DNA of 64,000 bases from Neogale vison (Eukaryota > Chordata > Mammalia > Carnivora > Mustelidae). The stretch lies in contig NC_058095.1 of NCBI RefSeq assembly GCF_020171115.1, forward strand, positions 91,130,001 to 91,194,000. The letters are read 5' to 3'. The notes beneath the pieces are model-generated. The model did no database searches. It saw only the letters and a list, made by a program, of their open reading frames with translations, and was not told where the DNA came from. The position numbers and the translations under genes are program-made. Positions 1 to 13,325 of the stretch are shown one piece after another. Position 1 is the stretch's first letter. Each line of letters begins with the position of its first letter.

Positions 1-2337
1 AGGGTAGACATCTGGGCAGGCAGGGGAGAGGAGAAGACTGAGCAGAGCAGAAAGCATGTCTGTGCAATAGGGAGTTGAGTGCACGCATGGTAGTTGAGGG
101 GTAAGATCAGTTTCGGACAGGGTCACAAACCAGGTAAGTAAATACAGAAGGATACTGGGAACCAATTTGTACTGTCAGTAGGAAATTATGAATATTAAAA
201 AGGACAAAACTAGAATGAACCCTATAGTGTCGGCTGAAACTGTGGATATCATTGTGACTTCATGGTTTCTCAATATAGACAGATCCATGATAATATAGAC
301 AGATAGACATAAGCATGTGTGGAGTACATACATACATACACACACACCGTCCAGCTCTCTTCACTAGGGGGCTCAGGAACACAGACATCCAGGTATCAGT
401 GAGCATACCTATATACCAAAGTCCTACTTCCTAAACATCATCGTCCTCCTGTAAGAAAGCAGGACTCCTAGGATAAATGGTACCAGAGTCAGGGCAAGGA
501 GAGTACAAGACGAGCACGGAACATCTTGTTACGCTACGAAGTGAAGGGTCACTCAAGAATATGGGACATGCCAAAAAGACACGGGTGATAGCTTGAAGGG
601 GCCCCCACTGGCCAAATGGTAACGGAGCATAACCCACTGAATTTTAAAAAAATAAATTAATTAATTAAAATCCTTGAGTCCATTCTGAGATTTAGAAAAT
701 GAAAAAAAATTAGAAGTCTGATGAGGAATGGGCATATTTACAACCTCAAAGTACCTCCACACAAAATACTTATGAATTATATAAATGCACAAAATCATTG
801 CTTAACAGGGAAGACCTCTGGGAGACATCACCACGGTCAAGTGCTCAAACAGAACAGCACCAGTAACTGGATGGGCAGAAAAGTGTTAACCTCGCAGGCC
901 TCAGACTATCCTTTCTGGAAAGGCCTGCTAGCAAGGATGGTCCTTGGTTAACATATGAGAATTTGGATTTGAGGAGTGTTCCCACCATTCCCTAAATGAT
1001 GGGAGTGTCTCAATAGGCCTAAATTGTCTGGACAAGCAATATGGTTTACACTCAACACCTCCTTTCCTTCAGAGTGTCTAGAATTCTGGAAGACAGAGGG
1101 GTACCTACATGCCTAGTCCTCAGTTTAAAACCTTGGACACTAGGTCTGTAATGAGCCTCCGGGGGAGACGACACCTCCCCCATGTCCTACTCAGTACTGA
1201 AGGAGGTTAGGTGTCTTGCGGGACTCCATGGCACCAAACTCTTGGCGGCTCCCCTGGCTATCTGCTCTGTGGAGATGCTTTGCCATCTTTCCCTGTAACA
1301 AGTCTTGGCTGTGGGCCTGACCATACATGCAGAGTCTCACGAGTCCTTCCAGTGTCTCAGGAGCGGTCTGAGGGACCGCACACGTGAGACAAATTGGAAT
1401 CATGGATAAGAGAATACAATGAGAATAGAGCATCACTTCTGTGAGATGCTCACCAGAATACATAACCTGAACCTCATTATGAGAACACAAAGAGGGGCAA
1501 TCTTTGAGATGAACCCAAAGAGGGACAGTCTATAAAATAATCTATAATTTTCAAAAGCATCAAGATTTTTAAAGCCAAGAAAAGACTGTTCCAAATGTAA
1601 AAAGAAAAAAGAGACATGAATACGAAAGATAACATGTGTTTCTGAACTGGATCGATTTGTTACAGAAAGGACAGTACTGGGACATCCGTGCTAATGAAAT
1701 ACCTTCCACTAGAACAGTTAACATGCCAGTGTGACTTGCCCCAGGGGGGTGACTATGGCAATAGGGAAACTTCCCTGTTGGTAGGAAACAGCCACTCATG
1801 TGTTCACGATCATGGGACATCATACCTTACGTTTTAGTGGTTTTGGTTTAAAAAGTATTCTTGGTACTGTTCATACAACTTTTCTTTGAGCTTGAGATTG
1901 TTCTAAAATAAAAAGTAAAATAATAAGAATGGTGATGACGCGATTCCATTCCTGGACACCAGATACCAAATGAGAGAGAACACAAGATCCTATGTGGGGC
2001 TAGCAGAAGCGACAGTAGAGGCAAGGAAAAGGATCTTCCCCACTCTTTCTCCTCACCAAGACCAAGTTTACATAAAGCATGCAAGCTTCAAAGTCAAGTA
2101 TCTTAACTCTACTGGTTGATGATTCTTAAACAACTTTCATTAAGTGGAGAAAATCACTGGAGGTTGCAGAGCTGACTGTTTCTTACCCAGGAATAACTTA
2201 GTGAGTCTTAATTACTTAATGATAAAACTAGGCATTTTTACTCTGTAGATTTTCAGGCATAACTTTCAGCTAGGAAAGCCCATCTACACGACCCACTGCC
2301 AGAGAACTACTACCAAATTTTAAAAACGTTACATTAC
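1..2337. other. Intron side of exon 6, minus arm; no gene seen
   Basis: This should be intron 6 of the minus-strand USP12-like arm, running off the left edge. I recognise no exon, RNA gene or clear repeat except AT-rich tracts and a short CATA/CACA run near 325-347. Exon 7 is not here. Confidence 0.6.
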
Positions 2338-2421
2338 CGTTTGTGTGCTTCCTGTTTGCTGCGACATTCTTCACAGTAATATTTGTATTCACTGCACAGA
2401 GTTTCTGTGTTGCTGAAACCC
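2338..2421 (-). pseudogene. USP12: USP12-like exon 6
   Basis: An 84-base exon lies between acceptor aatttcacacag and donor AAACG|gtaatg. It reads GFSNTETLCSEYKYYCEEC then RSKQEAHK, and ends two bases into an Arg codon. The second zinc-finger CxxC (CEEC) is intact. The next exon (7), which completes this Arg codon, is not downstream on this strand within the window. It is at 33120 on the plus strand, which marks the break in collinearity. Confidence 0.95.
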
Positions 2422-2538
2422 CTGTGTGAAATTCAAGATACATTTATTTAGTCTATTCCAGAAAACTGTGTATTCATTTAAAAGGACTCTAAACCAAAGA
2501 TAGTCATTAAACTTCAAAATAAGTAACTCTCCAGTTAC

Positions 2539-2615
2539 CTTAAGCAGTGAGTGATCGATGTGTTTTGTTCCACGTCAACAGAAAGGTCTAAAAAATCTTC
2601 ATCTTTGCTGCTTAT
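2539..2615 (-). pseudogene. USP12: USP12-like exon 5
   Basis: A 77-base exon lies between acceptor atttttacag and donor AAG|gtaact. It reads [17 protein letters not shown] then NTSITHCLR, with the last Arg codon split by the intron. I see no difference from the USP12 family sequence I recall. It lies only 117 bases from exon 6. Confidence 0.95.
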
Positions 2616-3439
2616 CTGTAAAAATAGGGAATTACCTTTGATTTCTTTACCTGTCAGTAAATCATTGTTCTGAAGTGACAGAATTAAATGCATTCATTCT
2701 ATCAGTAGTAGTAAGTACTGAAGAATTCATCTTCCACGAGTTCAAAAGAAATCTACTGGATCTGGATTATCCAAAAGGACACTGAGTAAAGGACTCTCAA
2801 CACACGTACAGGTTAAACAGCAAAGTCCACCTGTGACTGATTCCCTTTCTGGCAAAGATGAGGATGGGAAATCCCATTATTTTCCAAAACCTTGGTATTA
2901 TGGTGAAACAAGAAACAAACTGCCCATATATACTAATTCTTAAAAAAAAAAAAACGGGCTAAGACTAAATGGGGACACTTGGAAAAGGGCATCACACCTG
3001 TGCTGTTTTATTATTCAAGGAAATAATTTTGCCTAAAATGCCAAATTACAATCTTCACTGATGACCAAATTATAGTCTTCATTGATGACCTCCTTTAATC
3101 CTTCTTCTTCAAAAATAAAATCTAACATAAAGTTCTGTTTGAATTATGGGTAACTCATCTGATTAAAAAATTCAAGTTATTACTTATTCATTTGAATTGG
3201 ATTAGGACAGAACTTCAGACATCAATTTTCCTAGCTCTTCCCTTCAAAGACTCTATGCTTAAGGTTAGCACACAATAGGAGATCTCTGACTGTACCTCTC
3301 ACACACAAGGGCTATAAGCCCAGTGCAGTAAATGTCTTCCTGCTTCAATGACGCATCAATTTTATAAGATCAGCATCATTAACTTGTGACAGATTACGTG
3401 GCTATACATACTATGTACTTACGCAAACAGGAGTAGCTA

Positions 3440-3700
3440 TGAGTACCATGTACGCACAGTCTAGGGACACCATGAGGGAAATGATCTGGGTCTCAAAAGA
3501 TTCAGTGAAAAAGAGAATAAGAAAGACTCCTCATAGAGAGAGGAAAGGGAATGTGAGGTGCTAAGGAAAAACAATCAGCCCATTTTGGGAGGAAGAAGGG
3601 TAGTATGTCAAGGGATAGTATGGGACAGACAGGCAAAAGCCAGACTGAGCAGGGCCTTATGTGTAGGCTAAAGAGAAATAAAGATTAGAGAGTCTGGTGT
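3440..3700 (-). mobile_element. Possible LINE-2 remnant in intron 4
   Basis: The phrase 'caaaagccagactgagcagg' followed by 'gccttatgtgtaggctaaag' resembles the reversed L2 3' region. Weak. Confidence 0.35.
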
Positions 3701-5593
3701 TCCTCAAAATGAGGTTTGTGGTTCTCAGGCACTGCCTCAGGGGTCTTCATTTTAGATTTTCATCTTTATTATAGCATACAAACTTTGACATAACGATTGT
3801 TCTGGATCACCTGGATATATCTGAGTTACTATGTTTGGATTTACAGTTCTGTTGGTACAGGGAAACTACCAAGTGGGGCAGTATTTAACTCTTCAAAGTG
3901 TTGGTAAACACGTCTGATTGTTGCTGGACACCCCCGTCCTAACGTCAGATCAAACCCAGGACGTGGAAGGCTCAGTAAAGCCCTGTTGGCTAGAGATGTG
4001 GGTGGGGAGTCATTAGCACAGGTGATAACAAACTGGAACATGGCCCTCCCAAAGCAGAGCGACAAGCAGCCCAAAACCAAAGCCTGGAGGAAGCCCACAT
4101 TTGAAGGATTAATAGCAGAAAAAGAATGGGACCAGAAGAAAGCATCAAAGAACAGAAGAACACAAGAAGAGGGTGCCCTTACAGAAATCCAACCTTCTAC
4201 CAACTGGGACATTAACCACTGTGTTACTAACATCTGCCATATGAACACTGTCTCCAGGAAGCCCACTCTGAACCTGCACAACTCCGTCCCACTCCCACCT
4301 GGATAGGTCAGCTCCACTGTTGTCCGACTCCCACAGACTCGTGCTTACTTGAACTACAACATACTGTACTGGAATTACCTATCTGTTGGAAGCCTGCACA
4401 GGTGAGCACCTGTGAGCATCTTGAGATCAGAATTGAGGTCTTACTCATCTTCCGCCAACCTCTACCCATCTTCTACCTGGCATAGTTGGTACTCAAATAG
4501 TTGTACAAAACTAAATGAAGAAATGCTATATATTCATTCTGAGAAATTCTCAATTTCATTCCTCTAGCTGAACTTGATAAAGGCATGGTACTAATGATCA
4601 TTTACGGAGTCTGCAAGATGACGATTGAGATTTTGAGGAAATATTCTCAATTCATACACTTAATTCTTGGGAGAGAATCTGCAAATACATATTGCAGACC
4701 ACAGGGGGACCTAGCTAGCGAGGAATGGGTGGAAGGATCACTATCCATCCATTACAAGTAAAATAAATAAATATTTGAGCAAAACAAGATTGGGTGATAT
4801 CACTTTCTCCATCTAATCCTCACTCCCTTCATCCTCAGTCTGTAACATAAACTTCAAAGACCTTATATCACAGTATCCCCAAACCCTCTCAAATCTACTT
4901 TGCCAGCTTCACCTATTACTGCATTTCTCAACATGCTAAACAAATTTAACTATTTTCTGTTTTATCGAAGAGGATGAATTATACATATCTTCTAACACAG
5001 ACCAAACTCCATCATATCAAACATCAAAAGCAACTTTCAAGTTCTCTGATTGTACCTATTATTCCAACCGAAACACTGCTCCAATAATTGGACAATATAT
5101 TTACTTAGAACTCAGCTCCAATAAAATTCTTCTTTATAAGATCTACAAAACTGGTGTTAAAAAACAGATGGAGTTGGTTACATTGAATAAATATGAGTAT
5201 TGAGACCAATTCCTGCCATCAAACATTGCCCAAACTCTTACTACAATTAACTAATGGCTGCAGCAGTGAGCAATAATCCTTACTCTAACCCCAAAACATC
5301 TTCACAACATGTTAATATATTCAAACACTCTATTATACCTTTTTCACTTGATGTGAGAGAGGGTCACCAATAAAAATGTATTTCCACAAAAGAATTTTAT
5401 TTATTACTACTGTGTCCTTCATTAACTAAAATTATACTACTGACAACTATCATTTTCCAAATGCCTGATTATAGTTAAACAGATCAATGCATAATCAACA
5501 GTCAATAGATCATTAATCGGTATAGGTCATGGTTCTGTTTAAAGACTCTATCTTTTAATTCATGGTGGAACCAAAACAGTCACCATTTACTTT

Positions 5594-5617
5594 GAGAGAG
5601 AGAGAGAGAGAGAGAGA
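5594..5617. repeat. (GA)n microsatellite
   Basis: About twelve GA units in a row, in intron 4. Confidence 0.95.
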
Positions 5618-5799
5618 AAGAAACTACAATATTACTTACATTAGAGCCAAAAAGAAACAAACAAAAAACCCCACACTCATCTATACAAACATAACAAAAT
5701 AAAATATGTACAAGATCAACATAAAAACTACAAGATGATTTCTTTCTAAATCAAAGAACATGTAGATAAAAGTACAGTCCATATAAATGGACTGTTAGA

Positions 5800-6690
5800 C
5801 TCAAGACTGTGAAGACATCAGTTTTTCCCAACTTCATCTACAGAGTCAAGGCAATCCCCTTTGAAATCACAGCACACTATCTTGTGGACAATCCTAGTTT
5901 TTAAATATTGTGTGATTCTACGCTTTATATGGAGAAGCACAAGGCCCAGAGCAGACAAAACAATAATCATCAAAACTGGGAGGCAGGTGAATGGATAAGT
6001 GAATAAGTGAATGGATAAACTGCAGAATATCCACATCATGAAAGATAATTAAGTGATGAAAAGAAATGAGCTACAAAGCTACTTCTCTATGATTCCAAAT
6101 ATACGACATTCTGGAAAAGTCAAAACTATGGAGACAGTAAAATGATCAGGGGTTGCCAGGGATTTGGAGAGGAAGGAGGGATGAATTTGTGAAACAAAGG
6201 GTGAAACTTCTCTGTATGATACTTTAATGACAGACACGTGTCATTATACATTTGTCAAAACAGATGGAACCCCAGAACAGATAATACCAAGACTGAACTC
6301 AAAATATGAACTACATATTTTAATTAATGTGTCTTGGGGTGCCTGGGTGGCTCAGTCAGTTAAGCGGTTAAGCATCTGCCATCGGCTCAGGTCACGATCC
6401 CAGAATGGATCGAGCCCCACATCTGGCCCCTTGCTCAGCGGAAAGCCTTCTTCTCCCTCTCCCTCTGCCTGCTGCTTCCCCTACTTTTGCTCTCTGTCCA
6501 ATAAATAAATAAAATCTTAAAATAATAATAATAATGTAATGTATTGGTCCATCAACTGCAACAAATGTACCTCATTAATGCAAGACATGAATCATAGGGG
6601 AAAGTGGAAGAAAGGAGAGAGAGAGTTGGGAACTTTCTGTACTTTCTACTCAATTTTTCTGAAGTCCATGAATTAAAAAATACAATTTCC
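5800..6690 (+). mobile_element. Old LINE-1 3' end, interrupted by a SINE
   Basis: The text around 6000-6330 (ggataaactgcagaatatcc, ggggttgccagggattt) and 6540-6690 (catcaactgcaacaaatgtac, tctactcaatttttctg) resembles the 3' part of an ancient mammalian L1, sense strand. A SINEC at 6336-6535 splits it. The subfamily was not resolved. Confidence 0.6.
6336..6535 (+). mobile_element. SINEC (tRNA-derived carnivore SINE)
   Basis: Head ggggtgcctgggtggctcag, CT-rich middle and AATAAATAAATAAAATCTT tail. It is inserted into the old L1 3' end. Confidence 0.92.
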
Positions 6691-7513
6691 TATTAGCCTC
6701 ACTCAACATACTAGGTATGTTTATCTGATTTAGACAAACAAGTAACCATGCTATTCTTCCAAACATCCATAAAACATGTCTAACTTTTCTTGCTTGTGAA
6801 TTCTCTTTTCCAATGGATGATGCTACTCTTCTGTGCTATTAAAGACTAGTCGTAGAACCACCATAGTAGGACTGGACCTGAGTGGATGCTAAATGTTGTG
6901 GGAGATTCTGATGAACAACATATTTGTGTCTCCCCACAGACTGCCTTTACCAAGGCATAAAAACAAGACATTATCAACCAGAGAAAGTGAACAACACCTT
7001 GAATGGGAGATCAAAATTTTACCAACGAGAGGCAGATGGATATTGTGTGCCCACACGTGAGACCCTGAGAAAGACACGTTAACGAATCAATCCAGCCAAG
7101 AATGCATATCTGCGTCTCAGTTAGAAGGAAACATCAGATAAACTCATTATGAGAAATGTTAGATTTTTTTTTTTAAAAGGACATATTCTTTAAAAATGTA
7201 AATGTCTTAAGAAGGTAATGATACTATGAAAGGACTGGGCTCTCTGACCCCACATAAAATCCATTTTCAGGCTTCTTCCCTACTGCTCCTCTTTATGAAG
7301 TATCCAGGAAGTGGATGCTTTCCCCTGCTTGAGTGTACACAGTATGCTTTAGTTTTTATTCCAACAATCAACAATAAACACAACTGCAGGAAAAGGGAAA
7401 ACAAATTAATGTACCTCCCTGACCTGTAAGTTTCTTATGGCCTTAAGTAAGACACAGACATACAATTTCCAGAACATGACTCTATGGCCTCTTACACTGA
7501 AATAAAAACAAAT

Positions 7514-7854
7514 ACAGTTGATCCCTGAGCAATGCAGGGGGGGTGACAGGCACTGAAACCTCCTACCCACGCTGCCACTGTTGAAAATCATGTGTAACTT
7601 CTGAGTCTCCAAAAAGCTAACTATAAGAGTCTTCGGTTGACCAGAAGCCTTATTGATAACATAAAACTTAACATACACTTTGTGTATGTATCATAGTATG
7701 TATTTATAATAAAGTTAGCTATGGAAAATGTTGTTAAGAAAATTATTTTAAAAAAACCTCACATTTACAGTACTATACATATACAAAAAAAAATTCTACA
7801 AATAAGTGGACCCATGCAGTTCAAGCAGCTCAGGTACTCACTGTTAATAAGCAG
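7514..7854. mobile_element. Tigger/MER8-like DNA transposon copy
   Basis: Begins acagttgatccctgagcaat and ends with the near-inverse (gacccatgcagttcaagc ... actgtt). The interior shares aacataaaacttaacataca with the copies at 21.8 and 40.5 kb. The family name is from memory. Confidence 0.6.
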
Positions 7855-8022
7855 CATTACTACAGAGCATACTGAGTACGAGAGCAAGTACAGCTTCGAT
7901 AATTCATTTTTGCTACACCTAAGTATTACAACCTTCATGTTCATCTCTCACACTCCTCCTCTAAGAAGTTTTAATAAAAATGAATTAAATCTGCTCTATA
8001 CAAAATTTTATGACATACTCAC

Positions 8023-8252
8023 AGTTTCACAAATAAGACATCTGGTTTCATTTGTCAGTGTTCCCTGAAAAATCTCATGAACCCACGTTGGGTCTGGTGT
8101 GCTGTTGTTGTTCTCATTGTTCATATTACCATTAGGTAAATGGCCATTTTGTTTTTCCTGCTTTCTTTCTTCCTGTAAAATATCAGCTATTGTATTTAGT
8201 AGGTAATTTAAGAATTCATGGGCATCTTGCTGCATGTAGTTGTCAAAAAGTT
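8023..8252 (-). pseudogene. USP12: USP12-like exon 4
   Basis: Acceptor tatttttag and donor ACT|gtgagt bound a 230-base exon. It completes the split Glu codon and reads ELFDNYMQQDAHEFLNYLL through to ETRCLICET. The LFDNYMQQDAHEFLN block is the conserved USP segment after the Cys box, and CLIC is the first zinc-finger CxxC pair. The Asn-rich linker (NNENNNSTPDP) is USP12-type. Compared with the USP12 I recall, about four residues differ (R to H, I to M, D to N in the linker; T to I inside CxxC). Both Cys residues are kept and the reading frame is intact. Confidence 0.95.
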
Positions 8253-8699
8253 CTAAAAATAAAAATATATTAGAGAATTACTTCAAAATTAATAACCTGA
8301 TTAAAACTAGATTTAAAACAAATATCCATATTCTATCAGAACTAAATACAAATGTCTGGTATTGTCAGTCATGTACAAGAAACAGATTATCTTTCACAAA
8401 AACATATGACTAAGCTTGGAGAAAATACGGTTAAGACAAATGAGGATCTTCTTTTTAAAGAAACAATATTAAGTGATCCACGAGAATTGTGGGCCATGCA
8501 TCCTAGGGATTCAGTCAGAGGTGAGGCCTGAAATCTGGAACTTTCGAAAGTTCCTCCAGGGGACTCTGATCTGCAGTCAGGTATAGGAAACATCGGTATC
8601 ACAAATTATCTATTCAATCAAGATAATCTCTAAGTGAGATTTTGTAACTCTGTGAAATGTTCCCTGTAACTATACAAATGAAAAAATATCACCAAACAC

Positions 8700-8905
8700 C
8701 AGTCACTAACATGAACTGCTCTATACCCAGCACTGGACTTTACACCACCTGAAACTGAAAGGTAAGGACTTCACAGGCAGTGTTGCAGTTGATCTTTTTA
8801 ACAACTCTGGGATGCTGTTATTGCCATCTTCCAAATGAGGGAATGGGATCAGAGAGGGAAAGTCATGCTGCCAGGAAGTGGCAGGCCCAGGACACAAAGC
8901 AGGCA
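8700..8905 (-). mobile_element. MIR SINE, diverged, antisense
   Basis: The segment 'ccatcttccaaatgaggga' followed by 'cagagagggaaagtcatgct' and 'aggaagtggcaggcccag' is the reverse complement of the MIR core. In intron 3. Confidence 0.55.
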
Positions 8906-10819
8906 GTCCCTAAGCAGCTGATCTGCATACAAAGCAGCCTGCCCAGGGAGGCCCTGCCCCACAAAGGCACCTGCTGCTCAGAGATCACACACACTGAGAA
9001 GACCTGGCCAGGGATGTTTTACCTTTAGATTCTCAAGGCACATTTAATAAATCCAAAGATATCACAGCTGACATTTTTTAAATAAAAGACAACAAATTAG
9101 GAACAAAATTTGGGCAAAGTCTAAGATAAAAGAACAAAAAATTACATTTTTGAAGAGCTACAATTATGACTGCATAAAATTAAGTTTCTGTGCATTAGAA
9201 ATCACTGAAAAGGTTTAAAAAAAACATAAAAACTATTAACAGCTTCAACACATAAAGAGTTTATACAAAAGGAAATACCAAGTGTGGAAATCAACAATTT
9301 ATAGAAACAGATTTCAAAAAAATTAAAAAATGTGAGAAAATGTTCACTCTTATAGTAATCAAAAAGGCCTTGATTTTCTGGTCTTTAAAACGGAATACCA
9401 TCTTCTCTTGCAAAGTTACTGTATAAACAGAATGGGAACTAGTGAAAATGTGGATTTGGGAGGTACAGTCAAAACAAATAAAGACTCATTTCACTCTTGG
9501 TGTCAAAAAGACCTGTAAGGAGCCTCAGATGTAAGGTGCAGCTGATCGAGCAAGACTGTCTGGATTCCTAGGATGGTTCGACCTTTAATTACATGTATGT
9601 CACAGGCAATTCATTAAACCTCTTTCTTGGAGTTCAAGTCAAACTCAATAATACTGATGCAGTTAGAGCCACTCCCCACTTCTCTTCTGTAAACTTGTCC
9701 TGAGGGATTTGATTAGCCTCCAACAAGCCCTTTATGTTTAAGAACAATGAAAGCCTTGAGTCCTGAGAGATACTGCATTAGCCTATGTGGCATTAACATC
9801 TAACTGATGATAATTTGGTATTGTGTGTCCAGTGGTTTTTGCCCATGAGGGACAGATCCAAGAGACTGTGACACCATTTCCCATCCCCTGTTGCCAGGCA
9901 GAAGTCTGTGTGTCACTCCCGACACTGACACAGCTCACTGCAAAACCTCCCAGCTGTCTACTCTAACTTCCTGAGACAAACCAAGTCATGGTCAGAACCC
10001 TTAGATGGTTCCACCGCTGGACGGGGCTAGGCAAGGCTGGGGTAACTGAAGTCAATCATCTTTCACTTTGCCTCTCAGTGCAATGATGCCTCATCCCTGA
10101 AAATACTAGTCTACCTCCCAGCCCCACTCTCCCATCCTCTATTACTCTGAGTCATTTATTGTTCCTTATTTCCTTCCTCATCCTTTTCTTCTTTCTCAAC
10201 CCTTTCTGCTGTTCCCTCCAGAAACAATGTTCTCTTCTAAACTCCCCATCTTTTCAGCCTCTGGCATTTTTGAGCTCCCTGCAGCCACTTCTAAATCATG
10301 ACACTTTGTTTTGCATATGAAAAACTCACCCTCAGTCAAAAAAGCTGTTAAGGTCTGGCCATACTACCCTGAACCCCCTTCTTTCTGTGGTCATCTGTCA
10401 ACTTCCCCTCACCTCCTAAAGGCCTGATTCGTGGTCTCTTTGTCCATCCCGACTCCTTCACCAACCCTGACACTTTGAGTGTCTGGGCAGCTTCCAGAAG
10501 TGTACAGGACACCCTTAAAAGTCCCCTTTTTATCTCTCACTTACTCATCTATCACCAGGTCACAAAAGAACCACCCATGTCTGCTAAGAAGGAAATACGC
10601 GAGAGTTGATTAGTGTTCAAGGAAAATACGAACAAATTGGAAAAGTCAGTGAGGAATCTAAAAGGAAGAATAATGGGAGAGCACCATAAAAATATTTTAT
10701 AAAAACTCTAAGGGCCTAGTTTAAGTGAGATCTGAACAATTTACTCTATATGCTGGCTCAATGCCAGTCTAAAGTAGTCTCTTTCCCACGAAATTAAGTT
10801 TTTTCTAACCATAGTTTTT

Positions 10820-11018
10820 TGGTTTTTTGTTTGTTTTTTAATATTTTATTTATTTATTTGACAGAGATCACAACTAGGCAGAGAGGCAGGCAGACAGAGG
10901 AGGAAGCAGACTCCCTGAGGAGCAGAGAGACCCATGCGGGGCTCTATCCCAGGACCCTGGGATCATGACCTGAGCCAAAGGCAGAGGCTTTAACCCACTG
11001 AGCCACCCAGGCACCCCC
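10820..11018 (-). mobile_element. SINEC, antisense
   Basis: T-rich start, then attttatttatttatttgac and the end tgagccacccaggcacccc. It sits directly beside the L1 fragment at 11029. Confidence 0.92.
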
Positions 11019-11028
11019 TAAGCAAAGT

Positions 11029-11520
11029 TTTTTTTTTTTTTCAATTTATTTATTTTCAGAAAAACATTATTAATTATTTTTTCACCAACCCAGTGCTCCA
11101 TGCAAGCCGTGCCCTCTATAATACCCACCACCTGGTACCCCAACCTCCCACCCCCCCGCCACTTCAAACCCCTCAGATTGTTTTTCAGAGTCCATAGTCT
11201 CTCATGGTTCACCTCCCCTTCCAATTTACCCAAATTCCCTACTCCTCTCTAAAGCCCCTTGTCCTCCATGCTATTTGTTATGCTCCACAAATAAGTGAAA
11301 CCATATGATAATTGACTCTCTCAGCTTGACTTATTTCACTCAGCATAATCTCTTCTTAATATATCTTGGATATCGGCCCTTTGTACTGTCATTTGCAAAT
11401 ATATTCTCCCATTCTGTGGGTTGCTTCTTTGTTCTGTTGACTGTTTCCTTTGTTGTGCAGAAGCTTTTGATCTTGATGAAGTTTTAATGAATGTATTTTT
11501 GCCGTGAATATTTAAAATAA
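11029..11520 (-). mobile_element. L1 3' fragment with internal deletion
   Basis: The T run at 11029 and the following 320 bases are the reverse complement of the same L1 3' end seen at 32060-32510 (tgagagactatggactctg and G-rich tract). From about 11346 the match jumps to an ORF2 segment equivalent to 31345-31460 (tttgcaaat, agcttctgcac). About 600 bases between them are missing, in the same orientation. It lies in intron 3 of the minus-strand USP12-like arm. Confidence 0.85.
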
Positions 11521-12104
11521 ACTATAAAATTAAAAAATAACTAAAAAGATATAAATTTAAAAACTTCTGGTTAAGAGAAAACAATAAAAAATAAGAAGTC
11601 TCTTTTTTTCCTGTTAGAAGTTATTTTAGCTTCTATGCATGTCTTTCAAAATAATTTATAAGGCAAAAATGTGCAAATACTTTTGTTTTTTTAAAAATTG
11701 AAACAACTTTTTTTAGATGTTGTTCTTTTAACACAGAACAAAGGACTCCACATTCATAGACACACCTCAACTGACTTGAACACTCTGGAAATGAGATATA
11801 GAGTAAACCAGAAAATACTCTTAAAGCATTTTGTTGAAATATTTAAAATAATTTGCAGTCCATTTTTTTATAAACATTATGGTAAATGTGCCAGACTCGC
11901 TATGCCTGAGTAGTCAATACAGATTTAAAAACTTCAACCAGAACTACATGAACAGCAAAACAACATCAACTAAATGGCCACAGACAAGACCCGTAAACTG
12001 TATTACACTTAATTTCTAAAATCTTGGTTTCCTTTCTTTTCTGCTAAGTAGCATGATGGGAAAGGTAGGCTTCAAAGTTGCTTTGGCAAATTAAACAAAC
12101 TCAC

Positions 12105-12330
12105 TCATTCGCTCACTCACGCATCAAATATTTAGTAAGCACCTACTATGTGCCAGGAACTAGATTACATCCTGGGAATACAATGGTGAGCAAAAACAAA
12201 TGGGCTCCCCTCATCATGGAACTGACAGTCTAATAGGACAATTTCATTATTAAATAAATGACTATGAAAGGTATAAATTATTAAAGTCCCAAATAGCTGC
12301 AACATTAATGCAAAAAAAAGGGGGGGGAAA
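12105..12330 (-). mobile_element. LINE-2 3' end, antisense
   Basis: Contains 'taagcacctactatgtgcca', 'acaatggtgagcaaaaacaa' and 'gaactgacagtctaatagga', the reversed L2 3' end. Confidence 0.65.
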
Positions 12331-12564
12331 CTAAATCAACATGTAAAAATGTTATGTGTTCTTCATAATTCAGAAATAGTTAGCTTTCATTAATACAAAA
12401 ATCTTTTACGCTCTTTTGGAGAAACAGGATTAAAATGAACATGGGAATTATTCACTCACATCTATTTAACAGGTGTTATTTGTAATTATTTCCTCACTTA
12501 AGGAAGACCAATCCTTAAATATTTATTCCTACATATTTATATTAGTATCTCTCTGCATCACCTG

Positions 12565-12712
12565 AAGCATAGCTAGCTACACACAGGTTTCTTGAGAATA
12601 AGGATCTTTTCTGTCTCATTCACTGCTGTATCTCCAGCACCCAGGACAATGCCTGCCACATATTTAGATGTGCTTGACGTTGTATGAATGAACGAACGAA
12701 CGAACTATCAAA
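12565..12712 (+). mobile_element. LINE-2 3' end with GAAC microsatellite
   Basis: Reads 'ttcactgctgtatctccagc' and 'acccaggacaatgcctgcca' and ends in a short (GAAC)n run near 12690-12705, which grew from the L2 terminal repeat. Confidence 0.6.
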
Positions 12713-13004
12713 TGAACGAACTACCAAATGAACAACAGGGACGGAAACAGCTACCACAACATGGGAAGAAATCTGGGCCCAAACAATAGCGTGAACTACC
12801 TGTGCTGTTAAGACCCAGTGAGTCAGAGCACACAGCTACACGTGCCAGCTGATGGGACTTTCAAGCCCCCCATAAGTGATCCCAAGCCAAGTCACTGCTA
12901 GCTAGCACACAAGTAGCTCATCAGTCTGTGTTTTGAGTCTTCTAGAATGGTAGAGTGGCTATGGGAAGTTAGCGGTGTAGAACAGAGGGCTTTACTTCTT
13001 ACCT

Positions 13005-13325
13005 AGGTTAGTGCAACAGCCTCCTGGCTGGCCTCCTGGGCTGTACTCATGCGGCCCATGCCCGTTCATGCTACCACACCCCCAGCAGCCAGATCAAAAC
13101 ACATCACCCACCTGCTCAGCAACCCTAATGGCTCACCATGGCTTTCAAATGAAAGCCCAAGTTCTAGGCCCTTGCCTTATTGCTCTTACTCCACTCCAGC
13201 CACATGAATATTCTTGTCATCCTTCAAGCACTCAGGGCAACTGCAATTTCGATTCTATCCACTTGGAACGAGTTTGCCTCAGATTTTCCAATGGCTTCTC
13301 ACTTCAACTCTCTGAACTAACATAA
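13005..13325 (+). mobile_element. LINE-2 3' remnant
   Basis: Reads 'caacagcctcctggctggcc', 'cagcagccagatcaaaacac', 'aagttctaggcccttgcctt' and 'atccacttggaacgagtttg', the sense order of the L2 3' region. The 104-codon open frame in it is not a gene. Confidence 0.6.

Noticed and set aside
3841..4317. 158-codon minus-strand and overlapping 106-codon plus-strand open frames
   Set aside because: No family motif on either strand. They lie in intron 4, and both strands being open by chance is likely in this composition.
6336..6420. tRNA gene in the tRNA-like head of SINEs
   Set aside because: The heads are SINE promoters related to tRNA, repeated about twenty times, and not followed by a mature tRNA structure.
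12685..12712. CRISPR-like or regulatory repeat array
   Set aside because: It is a simple GAAC microsatellite at the end of an L2 fragment, in a mammalian genome.
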